From Stutzerimonas stutzeri (GTDB lineage: Bacteria; Pseudomonadota; Gammaproteobacteria; Pseudomonadales; Pseudomonadaceae): 64,000 bases of DNA. The stretch spans positions 2,976,001 to 3,040,000 of the forward strand of contig NC_015740.1 in the NCBI RefSeq assembly GCF_000219605.1. The letters are read 5' to 3'. Below the pieces are notes generated by a model that did no database searches, was not told the DNA's origin, and worked only from the letters and a program-made list of their open reading frames with translations. The stretch's first letter is position 1, and each line of letters begins with the position of its first letter. The position numbers and the translations under genes are program-made. Shown here in pieces: positions 54,151-64,000 of the stretch.

Positions 54151-54174
54151 AAACCCGCACTGTGGGCGGGTTTC
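54151..54174 (-). terminator. Terminator after cpoB (end of the tol-pal operon)
   Basis: On the minus strand AACCCGCCCACAGTGCGGGTT followed by TTTTCG, 21 bp after the cpoB stop. Confidence 0.88.
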
Positions 54175-54194
54175 GTTCGTTAACGCAGGCGAAT

Positions 54195-55019
54195 TCAGCG
54201 ATTGAGCTGGCGCTGTGCCAACTGCGCCGCGGACGTATTCGGGTACTGCGCGATGACTTGGCGCAAGATCCCCTGGGCCTTATCGCGATTGCCCATGCGG
54301 ATCTCGACATCGGCCAGCTTGTAAAGCGAGTCCGGCACCTTGCTGTGCTGCGGATAAGCCTGACTGACGCGGGCAAAAGCCTGGCCCGCACCCTGCAGAT
54401 CGCCCTTGGCCAGATTGACCTCACCCAGCCAATACTGCGCATTGCCAGCGTACTGACTATCTGGATACTTGCGCAGGAATGCAGCGAAAGCCTGGCTGGC
54501 CTTGTCGAAGTCCTTTGCCTTGATCAGGTCGAACGCGGCGTCGTAATAGAGCTTCTCTTGCGCCGGATCACCCGAAGCGCTCTGCGACTGTCCGGACGAG
54601 GCAGCGGATGCACCGGCACCGCCCGCAGCCGCCGGTTCGCGCGACGGCGCCGACTGATTACTGGACGCCTTACTGGACGCCGCGGGCCCGCTGGACAAGC
54701 GCCGATCAAGATCCTGATAACGTTCCAGCCCCTCTTGTTGCAGGCGCTGGATCTGATTCTGTTGTTCCTCGAGCATGCCGCGCAATTGCGCGATCTCTTC
54801 CTGCATCTGCTGCAGCTGCATGAAGAGCATGCCCTGCGCCGAAGATGGAGCAGCAGCTCCACCTCCGGCATAGGCACCGTCACCACTCGGCGCGGCCGTG
54901 GAATAACCGGAGCCGCCACTGGCGTCACCCTGTTCGTAATCCACAACCGGCACTTGAGCCACCGCCATCAGCGGCAGGCCGAGCACTGTAAAAGTCAGAG
55001 CGTGGCGGTACTTGCGCAT
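54195..55019 (-). CDS. cpoB: Cell-division coordinator CpoB (YbgF)
   Basis: 274 aa. Signal peptide (ALTFTVLGLPLMAVAQ), coiled coil (QLQQMQEEIAQLRGMLEEQQ), Ser/Ala-rich linker and TPR repeats (YWLGEVNLAKGDLQGAG). It links septal peptidoglycan synthesis with Tol-Pal constriction. It is 6 bp after pal. Confidence 0.94.
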   Translation of the reverse strand: MRKYRHALTFTVLGLPLMAVAQVPVVDYEQGDASGGSGYSTAAPSGDGAYAGGGAAAPSSAQGMLFMQLQQMQEEIAQLRGMLEEQQNQIQRLQQEGLERYQDLDRRLSSGPAASSKASSNQSAPSREPAAAGGAGASAASSGQSQSASGDPAQEKLYYDAAFDLIKAKDFDKASQAFAAFLRKYPDSQYAGNAQYWLGEVNLAKGDLQGAGQAFARVSQAYPQHSKVPDSLYKLADVEIRMGNRDKAQGILRQVIAQYPNTSAAQLAQRQLNR

Positions 55020-55025
55020 GACGAA

Positions 55026-55529
55026 TTACTTACGCAGTTCGACGCGACGGTTCTGAGCCCAGGACTGCTCGTCGTTGCCCATGGCAACCGGACGCTCTTC
55101 GCCGTAGGAAACCAGTTCCAGCTGAGCCGGGGAAACGCCCTGCAGAACCAGGTAGCGCTGAACGGCCTTGGAACGACGCTCGCCCAGAGCCATGTTGTAC
55201 TCACGGGTACCACGCTCGTCGGTGTGGCCTTCCAGAACGACGCGAGCGCCGTTGCCTTTCAGGTCCTTGGCGTGAACGTCCAGAGCGCGCATGGCTTCCG
55301 GCTTCAGGTCGGAGCTGTCGTACTCGAAGTAGAAGGTGGTGATGGCGCGCAGAGCGGCTTCTTCGCTCATGCTGCCGTCGATGGCACCCGAATCAGCACC
55401 GTAACCGGCATTCGGATCGATCGCGCCCGAACCTTCGCCCGAATCGTCGCCGCCTTTGGACGAACAACCGACAGCAACAGCCATGGCCAGAGCCAGAGCG
55501 GTGAACTTACCGAATTTCAGCATTTCCAT
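55026..55529 (-). CDS. pal: Peptidoglycan-associated lipoprotein Pal (OprL)
   Basis: 167 aa from the ATG at 55529. Lipobox ...[12 protein letters not shown], then an OmpA-like domain ([20 protein letters not shown]) that binds peptidoglycan. Partner of TolB. Confidence 0.96.
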   Translation of the reverse strand: MEMLKFGKFTALALAMAVAVGCSSKGGDDSGEGSGAIDPNAGYGADSGAIDGSMSEEAALRAITTFYFEYDSSDLKPEAMRALDVHAKDLKGNGARVVLEGHTDERGTREYNMALGERRSKAVQRYLVLQGVSPAQLELVSYGEERPVAMGNDEQSWAQNRRVELRK

Positions 55530-55577
55530 GTGTAACAACCCCAGGTGTGTTTTTGGTTAAAAAGCGTTGATACCGCA

Positions 55578-56879
55578 TCAGTTCAGGTAAGGGGACCAGG
55601 ACGGCTCTCGGACTTCGCCTTGAGCTGTTGGAAGCGGGAGCCTAACGCGTCCGTTGATGGACACGAGCATCAAGACTCCCCGGCCCTGCTGGCGGGTGGC
55701 GTAGATTAGCATGGTGCCATTAGGCGCAACAGTGGGAGACTCATCCAGACTGGTATCCGAAAGTATCCGCAGGTTGCCGCGCTGCAGATCCTGGGCGGCA
55801 ACCTTGAAGTTGGTGTAGCCATCCTGACGGTGAATCATGACCAGCGTCTTCTCGTCAGCCGAGAGTTTCGGGTTGGCGTTGTAGTTGCCGACGAAGGTTA
55901 CGCGCTCGGCCGAGTTGCTACCCAGACGCTGCTTGTAGACCTGCGGCTTGCCTGCCCGGTCGGACGTGTAATAAATGGTCTGACCATCAGCGCCCCAGAA
56001 GGGTTCGGTATCGATGGCGTAGTGGTTGGTCAGGCGCTGCAGCTGACGCGAACCGAGATCCATTACATAGATCTCCGGGTTGCCGTCCTTGGACAGCACG
56101 AACGCCAGTCGATTGCCGTCCGGAGAAAATGCCGGGGCACCATTCAGCCCTTCGAAATTGGTGATCTGCTCACGGCGGCCGGTGTCGATGTGCTGCACGA
56201 AGATGCGCGGACGCTTCTGCTCGAACGAGACATAGGCTATACGGCGGCCATCGGGCGAGTAACGCGGCGAGAGGATCGGCTCGCGCGATTGCAACAGGGT
56301 TACCGCCCGCGCACCGTCATAGTCCGAACGCTGCAGCGTGTAGCGGGTATTGGCGCCCCCCATCCGCTCGGCCGTGACATACAGCAGACGAGTGGAGAAC
56401 GCGCCCTTGATGCCTGTCAGCTTCTCGAACGACTGATCCGCCGCATGGTGCGCCATATCGCGCAGCTGGTCCGGCGAACCGCCGACAGTGCCGCTCATCA
56501 CCTGCTGCTCGGTGGTCACGTTGAACACTTCGTAGCGCGCTTGCAGCCGGCCGCCAGCGGGTTCGATGTTACCCACCATCACATACTGCGCACCCAGCGC
56601 TTTCCAGTCGCGATAGATGATCTCGCTGCCACGGGTCGGCATGCTGATCATGTTCTGCCGTGGAATCGGCTGGAAGATGCCGGTATTGCGCATGTCATTA
56701 CCGATGATCTCCGCCATGTCCTCTGGAAGTACGGTACCGCCCTGCCAGCCGAACGGGACGACGGCAATGGGGATGGCGCGATCGGCGCCGCTGGTAACGA
56801 CGATGTTTTTCTCCTGCGCCACTGCAATGCCTGCCAGGCAGCAGAGCAGGACAAGTAGACCTCGAAGGGAGTTGATCAC
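55578..56879 (-). CDS. tolB: Tol-Pal periplasmic protein TolB
   Basis: 433 aa. Signal peptide ([14 protein letters not shown]) and a beta-propeller with repeated [26 protein letters not shown] and [12 protein letters not shown] blades. The start overlaps the tolA stop (ATGA at 56876-56879). Confidence 0.96.
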   Translation of the reverse strand: MINSLRGLLVLLCCLAGIAVAQEKNIVVTSGADRAIPIAVVPFGWQGGTVLPEDMAEIIGNDMRNTGIFQPIPRQNMISMPTRGSEIIYRDWKALGAQYVMVGNIEPAGGRLQARYEVFNVTTEQQVMSGTVGGSPDQLRDMAHHAADQSFEKLTGIKGAFSTRLLYVTAERMGGANTRYTLQRSDYDGARAVTLLQSREPILSPRYSPDGRRIAYVSFEQKRPRIFVQHIDTGRREQITNFEGLNGAPAFSPDGNRLAFVLSKDGNPEIYVMDLGSRQLQRLTNHYAIDTEPFWGADGQTIYYTSDRAGKPQVYKQRLGSNSAERVTFVGNYNANPKLSADEKTLVMIHRQDGYTNFKVAAQDLQRGNLRILSDTSLDESPTVAPNGTMLIYATRQQGRGVLMLVSINGRVRLPLPTAQGEVREPSWSPYLN

Positions 56880-57877
56880 AACGCAAGATCCTCAGGCGTG
56901 AATGTCATTTTGAATGACCGGTAAGGCTGGAATTCCTGCGGGCTCAGGCCCTGCATTTCAGTCAGCCGACCGATGTTCTTGACTGCGGCAACCGCAGAGT
57001 TGTCGAACGGTACGTCACCGCTCGATCTCGACACACTGACATTGGTGATGGTGCCATCAGGCAGCATGTTTACCTGCAGCTGTACCGTCATGTTGTTCCG
57101 TGCAGACGGCGGACGAGTCCAGCCTTCTGCCGCGCGCAACCGAATCAGATCATCGAAGTTGCCGGCAACCTGATCGCCATGGGTATCGGCCATCGCCTGC
57201 TGGCGTTCGGTGGTATCGGACAGAAGCTCTGCCAGTGCCTGGGCCTTCTTGTCTTCGGCAGCCTTGCGCGCTGCTTCCGCCGCGGCCTTCTTCTTGGCTT
57301 CTTCGGCGGCCTTCTTCTTGGCCGCCTCGGCTGCCGCTTTCTTCTTGGCTTCTTCCGCCGCCTTCTTCTTGGCCTCTTCGGCGGCCTTCTTCTTGGCCTC
57401 CTCAGCCGCCTTCTTCTTGGCCAACTCCTCGGCGGCCTTCTTCTTCGCGATCTCGGCCTGCTTCTGCTGCTCTACCTTCTTCGCCTCTTCGGCTTTCCTG
57501 GCCGCAGCGGCCTTATCGGCAGCGGCTTTCGCCGCTTCGGCCTTTCGAGCCTCCTCGGCCTTCTTTTGTTCCGCAGCCTTCGCCGCAGCCTGCTTCTGCT
57601 GCTCGATCTTGCGCTGCTCCATCTGCTCGGCTTCGTACTGTTTGGCAGCCGTCTTCTTCGCCTCGCCGGCAATCTTCTGGTTGGTCTGCGTGGTCGCCTG
57701 GCTCTGGGACTTCAGCTGATAAAGCGTTGCCTGCACGATCGGCTTGGATGGCGGCAGCTCGGGCGTCATGGAAAAGCTGACGAACAGCATGCCGAAGATG
57801 ATGACGTGCAGGCCGACCGCCAGCACGGTCGGCCAGAAATAGCTCTGCGAAGGTGACGAGTCACGCTGTTGCATCAA
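56876..57877 (-). CDS. tolA: Tol-Pal inner-membrane protein TolA
   Basis: 333 aa. One membrane segment ([19 protein letters not shown]), a long Ala/Lys/Glu helix with (A)EEAKKKAA repeats at ~70-215, and a C-terminal domain ([20 protein letters not shown]). It transmits proton-driven force to TolB-Pal. The start overlaps the tolR stop. Confidence 0.96.
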   Translation of the reverse strand: MMQQRDSSPSQSYFWPTVLAVGLHVIIFGMLFVSFSMTPELPPSKPIVQATLYQLKSQSQATTQTNQKIAGEAKKTAAKQYEAEQMEQRKIEQQKQAAAKAAEQKKAEEARKAEAAKAAADKAAAARKAEEAKKVEQQKQAEIAKKKAAEELAKKKAAEEAKKKAAEEAKKKAAEEAKKKAAAEAAKKKAAEEAKKKAAAEAARKAAEDKKAQALAELLSDTTERQQAMADTHGDQVAGNFDDLIRLRAAEGWTRPPSARNNMTVQLQVNMLPDGTITNVSVSRSSGDVPFDNSAVAAVKNIGRLTEMQGLSPQEFQPYRSFKMTFTPEDLAL

Positions 57878-58314
57878 GGGGCCTCGGTGATCAGGCCGAC
57901 ATTGCCCACGCCGGCTTCCTGCAGGCCACCCATGGCGGCCATGACCGCCCCGTAGTCAACGGCGCGATCACCGCGGATGAACACCTGAGTGTCCGGACGC
58001 TGACGCATGATGGCGACCACGGCGCGGGTCATGTCTTCCAGCGCGACCGCCTCATTACCCTTGCTCTCGGTGTCGACTTCGCTGCCAACGTTCCAGTAAT
58101 AGGTCTTGTCGGCCTTGATGGAGATGGTCAACACCTGCTTGTCGTTGTCCTGCGGCAAGGCCTCGCTGCTGACCTTGGGCAGATCGACCTTGACGCCCTG
58201 GTTAAGCATCGGCGCCGTCACCATGAAGATGACCAGCAGCACCAGCATCACATCGATGTAGGGCACCACGTTCATCTCGGCGACGGGCTTGCGTCTGTTG
58301 CGGATTCTGGCCAT
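57874..58314 (-). CDS. tolR: Tol-Pal protein TolR
   Basis: 146 aa. Single membrane helix with the proton-path Asp (VVPYIDVMLVLLVIFMVTAP) and a periplasmic domain. It works with TolQ as the proton-driven stator. Confidence 0.96.
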   Translation of the reverse strand: MARIRNRRKPVAEMNVVPYIDVMLVLLVIFMVTAPMLNQGVKVDLPKVSSEALPQDNDKQVLTISIKADKTYYWNVGSEVDTESKGNEAVALEDMTRAVVAIMRQRPDTQVFIRGDRAVDYGAVMAAMGGLQEAGVGNVGLITEAP

Positions 58315-58325
58315 GGCCGTGGGCC

Positions 58326-59018
58326 TCAGTCTTCGGTGGTGTGAACTTTGCGGTGCAGGATGGCCTGGAACTCATCGGCGAAGGTGTAGTAACGGCCGAT
58401 GAGCATCTCGCCACGAGCCGAGAAGCGGTTGTAGGCAATCACCGCCGGAATTGCGGCGAACAGACCGATCGCTGTAGCGATCAGGGCTTCGGCGATGCCG
58501 GGCGCCACGGTGGCCAGCGTGGCCTGCTGCACCTGAGCCAAACCACGGAAGGAGTTCATGATCCCCCAGACGGTACCGAACAGACCGATGTAAGGGCTGG
58601 TGGAACCGACGGTGGCGAGAAACGGCAGGCTCTGCTCGAGCTTTTCCTCTTCACGGGAAATGGCGACCCGCATAGCGCGGTTGACACCGTCCATCACGGC
58701 GTCCGGATCTACGCCCTGCTGCTGGCGCAGCCGGGAAAATTCCTTGAAACCGGCGCGAAAGATCTGCTCGACACCCGAGTCAGGGTCGGGATTGCTGCCT
58801 GCCTGGCGATACAGCTTGGACAGATCGATGCCCGACCAGAAGCGCTCTTCGAAGGCATCCAGCGACCGCTTGGCAGCGCGCAGCATGTTGCCGCGCTGGA
58901 AAATCAGGATCCATGAGGTCACCGAAGCGCCTACAAGTATCAGCATGACCAGCTGCACCACGAAGCTGGCGTTGCTGATCAGGCTCCACATGGACATATG
59001 ATCGACGTTGGCTTCCAC
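58326..59018 (-). CDS. tolQ: Tol-Pal protein TolQ
   Basis: 230 aa with three membrane helices and the MotA/ExbB pattern (LPFLATVGSTSPYIGLFGTV). First inner-membrane part of the Tol engine; 2 bp after ybgC. Confidence 0.96.
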   Translation of the reverse strand: MEANVDHMSMWSLISNASFVVQLVMLILVGASVTSWILIFQRGNMLRAAKRSLDAFEERFWSGIDLSKLYRQAGSNPDPDSGVEQIFRAGFKEFSRLRQQQGVDPDAVMDGVNRAMRVAISREEEKLEQSLPFLATVGSTSPYIGLFGTVWGIMNSFRGLAQVQQATLATVAPGIAEALIATAIGLFAAIPAVIAYNRFSARGEMLIGRYYTFADEFQAILHRKVHTTED

Positions 59019-59020
59019 GC

Positions 59021-59464
59021 TTACTCTCCTGCAGGGGATAGACCCAAGCCAGCGAAGGCATCACGCAGCGCTTCGGGAATAGCTCGGGGTTTCAAACTTT
59101 CGGCACGTACGCAGGCCACGAGGACCTGCCCTTCACACAGCAGAACGTCATCGACCGCACGCCGCACCTGCTGACGGAAACGCAGGCTGGCACGATTGAG
59201 CTCGACCACCTCGGCGGTCACCAGCAGCTCGTCATCCAGGCGCGCCGGGGCTCGATAACGCGCCTCGACCGAATGCACGACGAACAGCAAGTCCTCACCG
59301 GCTAGCTGCGACTGGGCGAATCCCAGGCTGCGCAACCGCTCGGTACGAGCTCGCTCCATGAATTTGAGGTAGTTGACGTAGTAGACGATGCCACCCGCAT
59401 CGGTGTCCTCGTAATAGACTCGACAGCGGTGGGTGAAGATTTCAGCTCCGGCTTGCGCGCGCAT
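59021..59464 (-). CDS. ybgC: Tol-Pal-associated acyl-CoA thioesterase YbgC
   Basis: 147 aa from the ATG at 59464 ([20 protein letters not shown]). Hot-dog fold thioesterase with [20 protein letters not shown] holding the catalytic Asp. First gene of the tol-pal operon. Confidence 0.94.
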   Translation of the reverse strand: MRAQAGAEIFTHRCRVYYEDTDAGGIVYYVNYLKFMERARTERLRSLGFAQSQLAGEDLLFVVHSVEARYRAPARLDDELLVTAEVVELNRASLRFRQQVRRAVDDVLLCEGQVLVACVRAESLKPRAIPEALRDAFAGLGLSPAGE

Positions 59465-59515
59465 ACTAGTGCTCGGCCCTGCAAATGCCAATCGGGTAAC
59501 AGAACAATATTTTCT

Positions 59516-60568
59516 TCAAACTATGTCGCCTTCGAACAGGTCCGGCGTCGGCGGCTCGTTCATGCGTTTGGGCAAGTTGAGGCCGAAGTGCAGATAGGCA
59601 TGGCGCGTCACCACGCGACCACGCGGCGTACGCATGATGTAGCCCTGCTGGATCAGGTATGGCTCGAGCACGTCCTCGATGGTGTGGCGCTCCTCGCTGA
59701 TCGCCGCGGCAAGGCTGTCGATGCCCACCGGGCCACCATCGAACTTCTCGATCAGCGTCAGCAGCAGGCGACGATCCTGATGATCAAACCCGCGCTCATC
59801 GACATCCAGCATGTTCAGCGCAAGGTCAGCGATCTGCCGGGTGATCTCACCCTTGCCGCGCACCTGAGCGAAGTCACGAACCCGGCGCAGCAGACGATTG
59901 GCGATGCGCGGCGTGCCGCGCGCGCGACGGGCGATCTCAAACGCGCCCTCGGGTTCGGTTGGCAGCCCGAGGATTCCGGCCGACCGCCTGACGATCGTGG
60001 CCAAATCCTCGGTGGAGTAGAACTCCAGACGCTGGACGATACCGAAGCGGTCGCGTAATGGATTGGTCAGCATGCCGGCCCGCGTCGTGGCGCCGACCAG
60101 GGTGAACGGCGGCAGATCGAGCTTGATCGAACGCGCCGCCGGCCCTTCGCCGATCATGATATCGAGCTGGAAGTCCTCCATCGCCGGATACAGCACCTCC
60201 TCGACGATCGGCGAGAGGCGATGGATCTCATCGACGAACAGCACGTCGCCGGCTTCCAGGTTGGTCAGCAAAGCGGCCAGGTCGCCCGGCCGCTCGAGGA
60301 CAGGACCAGAAGTACTCTTGATTGACACGCCCATTTCTTCGGCAATGATGTTCGCCAGGGTGGTCTTGCCCAACCCGGGCGGACCGAAGATCAGAGTATG
60401 GTCGAGCGCTTCCTGGCGCCCTTTCGCGGCGCGGATGAATAGATCCATCTGCTCGCGCACGACCGGCTGGCCAATGTACTCCGCGAGCTTCAGGGGGCGA
60501 ATGGCGCGATCCAACTGCTCGTCGCGATCGCGACTGCTGGCCGTGACGATACGATCCGCTTCGATCAT
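59516..60568 (-). CDS. ruvB: Holliday junction helicase RuvB
   Basis: 350 aa. Walker [13 protein letters not shown], Walker [12 protein letters not shown], winged helix at the end ([18 protein letters not shown]). Drives branch migration with RuvA; 3 bp after ruvA. Confidence 0.97.
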   Translation of the reverse strand: MIEADRIVTASSRDRDEQLDRAIRPLKLAEYIGQPVVREQMDLFIRAAKGRQEALDHTLIFGPPGLGKTTLANIIAEEMGVSIKSTSGPVLERPGDLAALLTNLEAGDVLFVDEIHRLSPIVEEVLYPAMEDFQLDIMIGEGPAARSIKLDLPPFTLVGATTRAGMLTNPLRDRFGIVQRLEFYSTEDLATIVRRSAGILGLPTEPEGAFEIARRARGTPRIANRLLRRVRDFAQVRGKGEITRQIADLALNMLDVDERGFDHQDRRLLLTLIEKFDGGPVGIDSLAAAISEERHTIEDVLEPYLIQQGYIMRTPRGRVVTRHAYLHFGLNLPKRMNEPPTPDLFEGDIV

Positions 60569-60571
60569 GGT

Positions 60572-61177
60572 TTACACCATGCCCTTGAGGGCGCGGCGAA
60601 TCATCTCTTCACTGCTCAAATTCTCTTCCTGTATGGCGGACACTGCCCGGCTGGCCTCCTGGGGCTTGAAGCCCAGGGAAATCAAAGCGCTGACCGCATC
60701 ATTCTCGGCGCTTGTGACTGCCGTTTTGCTGCCAGGTTCAACTACCAGGGTTGCGATGGCCGGCATGCTTTCCCACGCCTTGAAGCGGTCCTTCAACTCA
60801 ACCAGCAGTCGTTCGGCGGTCTTCTTGCCGACACCAGGTATGCGCACCAGCACCGAGGTATCCTGCGCCTGAACGCACCGCACCAGCTCATCGACCTCCA
60901 GCCCCGACATGAGCGCCAAAGCCAACTTGGGTCCCACGCCGTTCAGCCGGATCAGCTCGCGAAATAGCTCACGCTCGCGTTTCTCGGCGAACCCATAAAG
61001 CAGCTGCGCGTCTTCACGCACCACCAGATGGGTGTGCAGAGTCACCGGCTCGCCGACCGCTGGCAGGCGATAAAGCGTAGTCATCGGCACCTCGACTTCA
61101 TAGCCGATGCCGTTGACGTCGAGAATCATGTGAGGCGGTTGCTTTTCCGCCAGCGTGCCGCGCAAACGTCCGATCAA
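60572..61177 (-). CDS. ruvA: Holliday junction protein RuvA
   Basis: 201 aa. Opens [20 protein letters not shown]; helix-hairpin-helix motifs [18 protein letters not shown] and [18 protein letters not shown]. Forms the tetramer that loads RuvB. Confidence 0.97.
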   Translation of the reverse strand: MIGRLRGTLAEKQPPHMILDVNGIGYEVEVPMTTLYRLPAVGEPVTLHTHLVVREDAQLLYGFAEKRERELFRELIRLNGVGPKLALALMSGLEVDELVRCVQAQDTSVLVRIPGVGKKTAERLLVELKDRFKAWESMPAIATLVVEPGSKTAVTSAENDAVSALISLGFKPQEASRAVSAIQEENLSSEEMIRRALKGMV

Positions 61178-61223
61178 ACCTGCTTCCTCCAGTGCCCGAC
61201 GATGCCGGGTCCTATTCGCAAGG

Positions 61224-61748
61224 CTACAGCCGCAGCCGCCCGCCTCTTCGCTTGGCGCCGATCAGCCCATGAGGGACCAGGCTCTGCCGGTGATGCGCAT
61301 GGCACAGGGCGATGGCCAAGGCGTCCGAGGCATCAATCTGCGGCTTCTCCAGCAGCTTGAGCAGATGCATGACCATCATCTGCACCTGCTGCTTGTCCGC
61401 ACCGCCAGTGCCGGCGATGGCCTGCTTGACTTGCGTGGCGGTGTACTCGGCGATCTGCAGTCCCGCCTCGGCCCCCGCGACGATGGCAGCACCGCGGGCC
61501 TGCCCGAGCTTGAGCGCCGAATCGGCGTTACGGGCCATGAACACCTGCTCGATTCCCATGGTCACCGGACCATAGGTGCGAATGACTTCGCTGACGCCAC
61601 TGAACACGGCGCGCAAGCGCTCCGACAGCTCGCCGCTGCCGGTGCGAATGCAGCCCGAAGCGACGTACTCGCAACCACGACCGGTATCTCGGACGACGCC
61701 GTAGCCGGTGATTCGAGAGCCCGGATCGATACCCAAAATCAGCGTCAT
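61224..61748 (-). CDS. ruvC: Holliday junction resolvase RuvC
   Basis: 174 aa from the ATG at 61748 ([19 protein letters not shown], first catalytic Asp); later acidic residues in [11 protein letters not shown] and [14 protein letters not shown]. Cuts Holliday junctions. Open frame upstream is not supported. Confidence 0.97.
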   Translation of the reverse strand: MTLILGIDPGSRITGYGVVRDTGRGCEYVASGCIRTGSGELSERLRAVFSGVSEVIRTYGPVTMGIEQVFMARNADSALKLGQARGAAIVAGAEAGLQIAEYTATQVKQAIAGTGGADKQQVQMMVMHLLKLLEKPQIDASDALAIALCHAHHRQSLVPHGLIGAKRRGGRLRL

Positions 61749-61857
61749 GCCTTGGCCGTGCTGTCTATTTATCCAGTGACGAGTATACGGAGGCGCCTGC
61801 CCCGACGCCACTGGCGTCATCACATCCCAACGCTTCTTCGACGCCACGCCGAACCAT

Positions 61858-61890
61858 AAAAAACCGGAAGCGCGACTGCGACCTCCGGTT
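61858..61890 (-). terminator. Terminator after yebC
   Basis: On the minus strand AACCGGAGG...CTTCCGGTT followed by TTTTTATGG, 18 bp after the yebC stop. Confidence 0.88.
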
Positions 61891-61907
61891 CCTTCCAGCG
61901 ACATGGC

Positions 61908-62657
61908 TCAGCTCAGCTGCTGCATGATCTCATCGGCAATTTCGGCGTTGTGATAGACGTTCTGTACGTCATCCAGATCTTCCAACGCATCGATCAGACG
62001 CAGGACCTTCTGTGCGGTCTCGACATCGGTGATGGGCGCCATGATCGACGGAATCATCGCCACTTCCGCCTCGTCCCCCTTGAAACCGGCTTCTGTGAGC
62101 GCCTCGTTGACCGAGAGGAAATCGGCGAAGCTGGTATACACCTCGACCGAGCCGTCTTCCTGCGTGACCACGTCGTCGGCGCCGGCTTCCAGCGCAGCCT
62201 CCATCAGCGCATCCTCGTCGACGCCCGGTGCATAGCTGATCTGCCCCTTGCGATCGAACATGTAGGCCACCGAACCGTCAGTACCGAGGTTGCCGCCATT
62301 CTTGCTGAAGGCATGACGCACCTCCGCGGCGGTGCGGTTGCGGTTGTCCGTCATGGCTTCGATGATGATCGCCACGCCACTCGGCGCGTAGCCCTCGTAG
62401 CTCAGCTCGGTCATGTTGTCGGCTTCGTTCGAGCCAGCGCCGCGGGCGATGGCACGGTCGATGACCTCGCGCGACATGTTGGCCGTCAGCGCCTTGTCCA
62501 CCGCCAGGCGCAGGCGCGGGTTGTCCGCCGGGACACCGCCGCCATGCTTGGCCGCCACGGTCAGTTCGCGGATCAGCTTGGTGAAGATCTTGCCCCGCTT
62601 GGCGTCCTGGCGCTCTTTGCGGTGCTTGATGTTGGCCCATTTGGAATGACCAGCCAT
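61908..62657 (-). CDS. yebC: YebC/PmpR-family regulator
   Basis: 249 aa, [20 protein letters not shown] start and [20 protein letters not shown] motif. The family includes PmpR of P. aeruginosa (quorum-sensing repressor) and translation factors that help ribosomes at proline stretches; which applies here is not shown. It precedes ruvC as in other Pseudomonas. Confidence 0.95.
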   Translation of the reverse strand: MAGHSKWANIKHRKERQDAKRGKIFTKLIRELTVAAKHGGGVPADNPRLRLAVDKALTANMSREVIDRAIARGAGSNEADNMTELSYEGYAPSGVAIIIEAMTDNRNRTAAEVRHAFSKNGGNLGTDGSVAYMFDRKGQISYAPGVDEDALMEAALEAGADDVVTQEDGSVEVYTSFADFLSVNEALTEAGFKGDEAEVAMIPSIMAPITDVETAQKVLRLIDALEDLDDVQNVYHNAEIADEIMQQLS

Positions 62658-62775
62658 AACTCACTCCATTCTTCGACTGAATCAGAAATCCCGACAACCG
62701 TTCGCCAACCGCTGGATCGCCAGCCGGGAAACGGTTATCGCCTTGACGCCCGTACGACCGGAGTCGCAAGACGAA

Positions 62776-62798
62776 GAAGCCTGGCAGAACCAGGCTTC
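62776..62798 (-). terminator. Terminator after aspS
   Basis: On the minus strand GAAGCCTGG-TTCTG-CCAGGCTTC followed by TTCGTCTT, 10 bp after the aspS stop. Confidence 0.88.
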
Positions 62799-62807
62799 GG
62801 GTAGCGC

Positions 62808-64000
62808 TTACTCCGCCTTTGGCTGCTCGCGCAGGCGGATATGCAGATCGCGCAGTGCCTTGTTGTCCACCGCGCCAGGCGCCTGGGTCATGACATCCGC
62901 AGCGCTCTGGGTTTTCGGGAAGGCAATGACTTCGCGAATCGACTGCGCGCCGGTCATCAGCATGACCAGGCGATCCAGGCCGAAGGCCAGACCGCCGTGC
63001 GGCGGCGCACCGAACTTCAGCGCATCGAGCAGGAAGCCGAACTTCTCTTCCTGCTCGGCCTCGTCGATGCCGAGAATGCGGAATACCGCCTGCTGCATTT
63101 CCTTGCGATGGATGCGGATGGAGCCGCCGCCTAGCTCGGTACCGTTGAGCACCATGTCGTATGCACGCGACAGCGCAGCGCTGGGGTTGGCCTCCAGCTC
63201 CTGCGGTGTGCATTTCGGCGCGGTGAACGGGTGGTGCAGTGCGCTCAGCGAGCCGTCATCGTTCTCTTCGAACATCGGGAAGTCGACGACCCACAGCGGC
63301 GCCCAGTCGCAGGTCAGCAGCTTGAGGTCATGGCCGAGCTTGATGCGCAGCGCGCCCAACGCCTCGGAGACGATCTTGGCCTTGTCGGCACCAAAGAAGA
63401 CGATATCGCCATCGACCGCGCCGACGCGGTCGAGGATCACGTTGAGGTTGTCTTCCGGGATGAACTTGACGATCGGCGACTGCAGCCCCTCGACGCCCTT
63501 GGCGCGCTCGTTGACCTTGATATAGGCCAGGCCCTTGGCGCCGTAGATGCCGACGAACTTGGTGTAGTCGTCGATCTGGCTGCGCGGCATGCTTGCGGCA
63601 CCCGGCACACGAAGGGCGGCCACGCGACCTTTCGGATCACTGGCCGGGCCGGAGAACACCTTGAACTCGACCGCGTTGAGCTGATCGGCAACGTCCACCA
63701 GCTCGAGCGGGATGCGCAGGTCTGGCTTGTCCGAGCCATAGCGACGCATGGCCTCTTCGAACGGCATGTGCGGGAATTCACCAAACTCCAGATCCAGCAC
63801 TTCCTTGAACAGCTTGCGGATCATGCCCTCGGTGATACCGATGATGTCCGCTTCGTCGAGAAAGCTGGTCTCGATGTCGATCTGGGTGAACTCGGGCTGA
63901 CGATCGGCGCGCAGGTCTTCGTCGCGGAAGCACTTGGCGATCTGGTAGTAGCGATCGAAGCCGGCCACCATGAGCAGCTGCTTGAACAGCTGCGGCGACT
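62808..64000 (-). CDS. aspS: Aspartyl-tRNA synthetase (partial, N-terminus off the right edge)
   Basis: About 397 C-terminal residues are in the window. Class II synthetase motif 2 ([20 protein letters not shown]) and motif 3 ([17 protein letters not shown]), with the bacterial GAD insertion between. It charges tRNA-Asp. The family is about 590 aa. Confidence 0.97.
   Translation of the reverse strand, partial: SPQLFKQLLMVAGFDRYYQIAKCFRDEDLRADRQPEFTQIDIETSFLDEADIIGITEGMIRKLFKEVLDLEFGEFPHMPFEEAMRRYGSDKPDLRIPLELVDVADQLNAVEFKVFSGPASDPKGRVAALRVPGAASMPRSQIDDYTKFVGIYGAKGLAYIKVNERAKGVEGLQSPIVKFIPEDNLNVILDRVGAVDGDIVFFGADKAKIVSEALGALRIKLGHDLKLLTCDWAPLWVVDFPMFEENDDGSLSALHHPFTAPKCTPQELEANPSAALSRAYDMVLNGTELGGGSIRIHRKEMQQAVFRILGIDEAEQEEKFGFLLDALKFGAPPHGGLAFGLDRLVMLMTGAQSIREVIAFPKTQSAADVMTQAPGAVDNKALRDLHIRLREQPKAE

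Noticed and set aside
57179..57856. Plus-strand ORFs opposite tolA, including a Phe/Ala-rich 'membrane protein'.
   Set aside because: They are the antisense of the Ala/Lys/Glu repeats of TolA.

Overview
The window looks like a chromosomal segment of a Pseudomonas of the stutzeri (Stutzerimonas) group. From about 42 kb to the right end the gene order follows the Pseudomonas core: tRNA-Ser, purC, bamC, dapA, gcvR-like, bcp, perM, a TusA-like gene, bepA, nadA, tRNA-Lys, queC, queE, the tol-pal operon, ruvCAB, yebC and aspS. Species placement is inferred from general resemblance and is not proven.

The left two thirds (1 to about 42,068) is accessory DNA made of two integrative elements in tandem at the 3' end of tRNA-Ser(CGA). 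The 20-bp sequence that overlaps the tRNA end (42069-42088) recurs at 35913-35932. Each copy has an excisionase-integrase pair on its left. Element B (about 6.1 kb, 35933-42068) has an intact xis-int pair, a RepA-like ATPase and small unknown genes. Element A runs leftwards off the window. Its xis is split by an IS5-family insertion (4-bp CTGG duplication), and its int is split by a 5.84-kb ISL3-family transposon (8-bp CGCATATC duplication) and further scrambled by an internal inversion and deletion. The ISL3 element resembles ISPpu12 and carries lspA, lnt, a ZIP transporter, a CDF transporter and a MerR-type regulator.

Inside element A, 1-19,512 is a defence island read entirely on the minus strand. 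In transcription order it holds the 3' third of a BREX brxC (its front lost at an IS21-family element), two membrane proteins, a Fic protein, then the most striking locus: pglX, the BREX methyltransferase, present as three separate reading frames (657, 67 and 596 aa). A 539-aa membrane protein lies between pieces one and two, and a 998-aa reverse transcriptase-nitrilase fusion (the UG1/DRT1 architecture) lies between pieces two and three. All four junctions are 4-nt stop-start overlaps (three ATGA, one GTGA). After pglX come a cold-shock-domain/zinc-cysteine protein, an ankyrin protein, a HicA-like small protein, a B12-binding radical SAM protein and a dTMP-kinase-like protein that leaves the window. 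brxA, brxB and the front of brxC are not seen. pglZ and brxL, if present, would lie to the left of position 1.

Between the defence island and the int-A module (22.1-25.9 kb) are a truncated tyrosine-recombinase pair and an SOS cassette: umuDC (rulAB type) and a divergent SRAP/HMCES-like gene, with one good LexA box between them.

The core part contains no obvious disruption. Notable points there are a long-form (about 289 aa) PurC, a hairpin between bamC and purC, and a tRNA-Lys with no integrase gene beside it.
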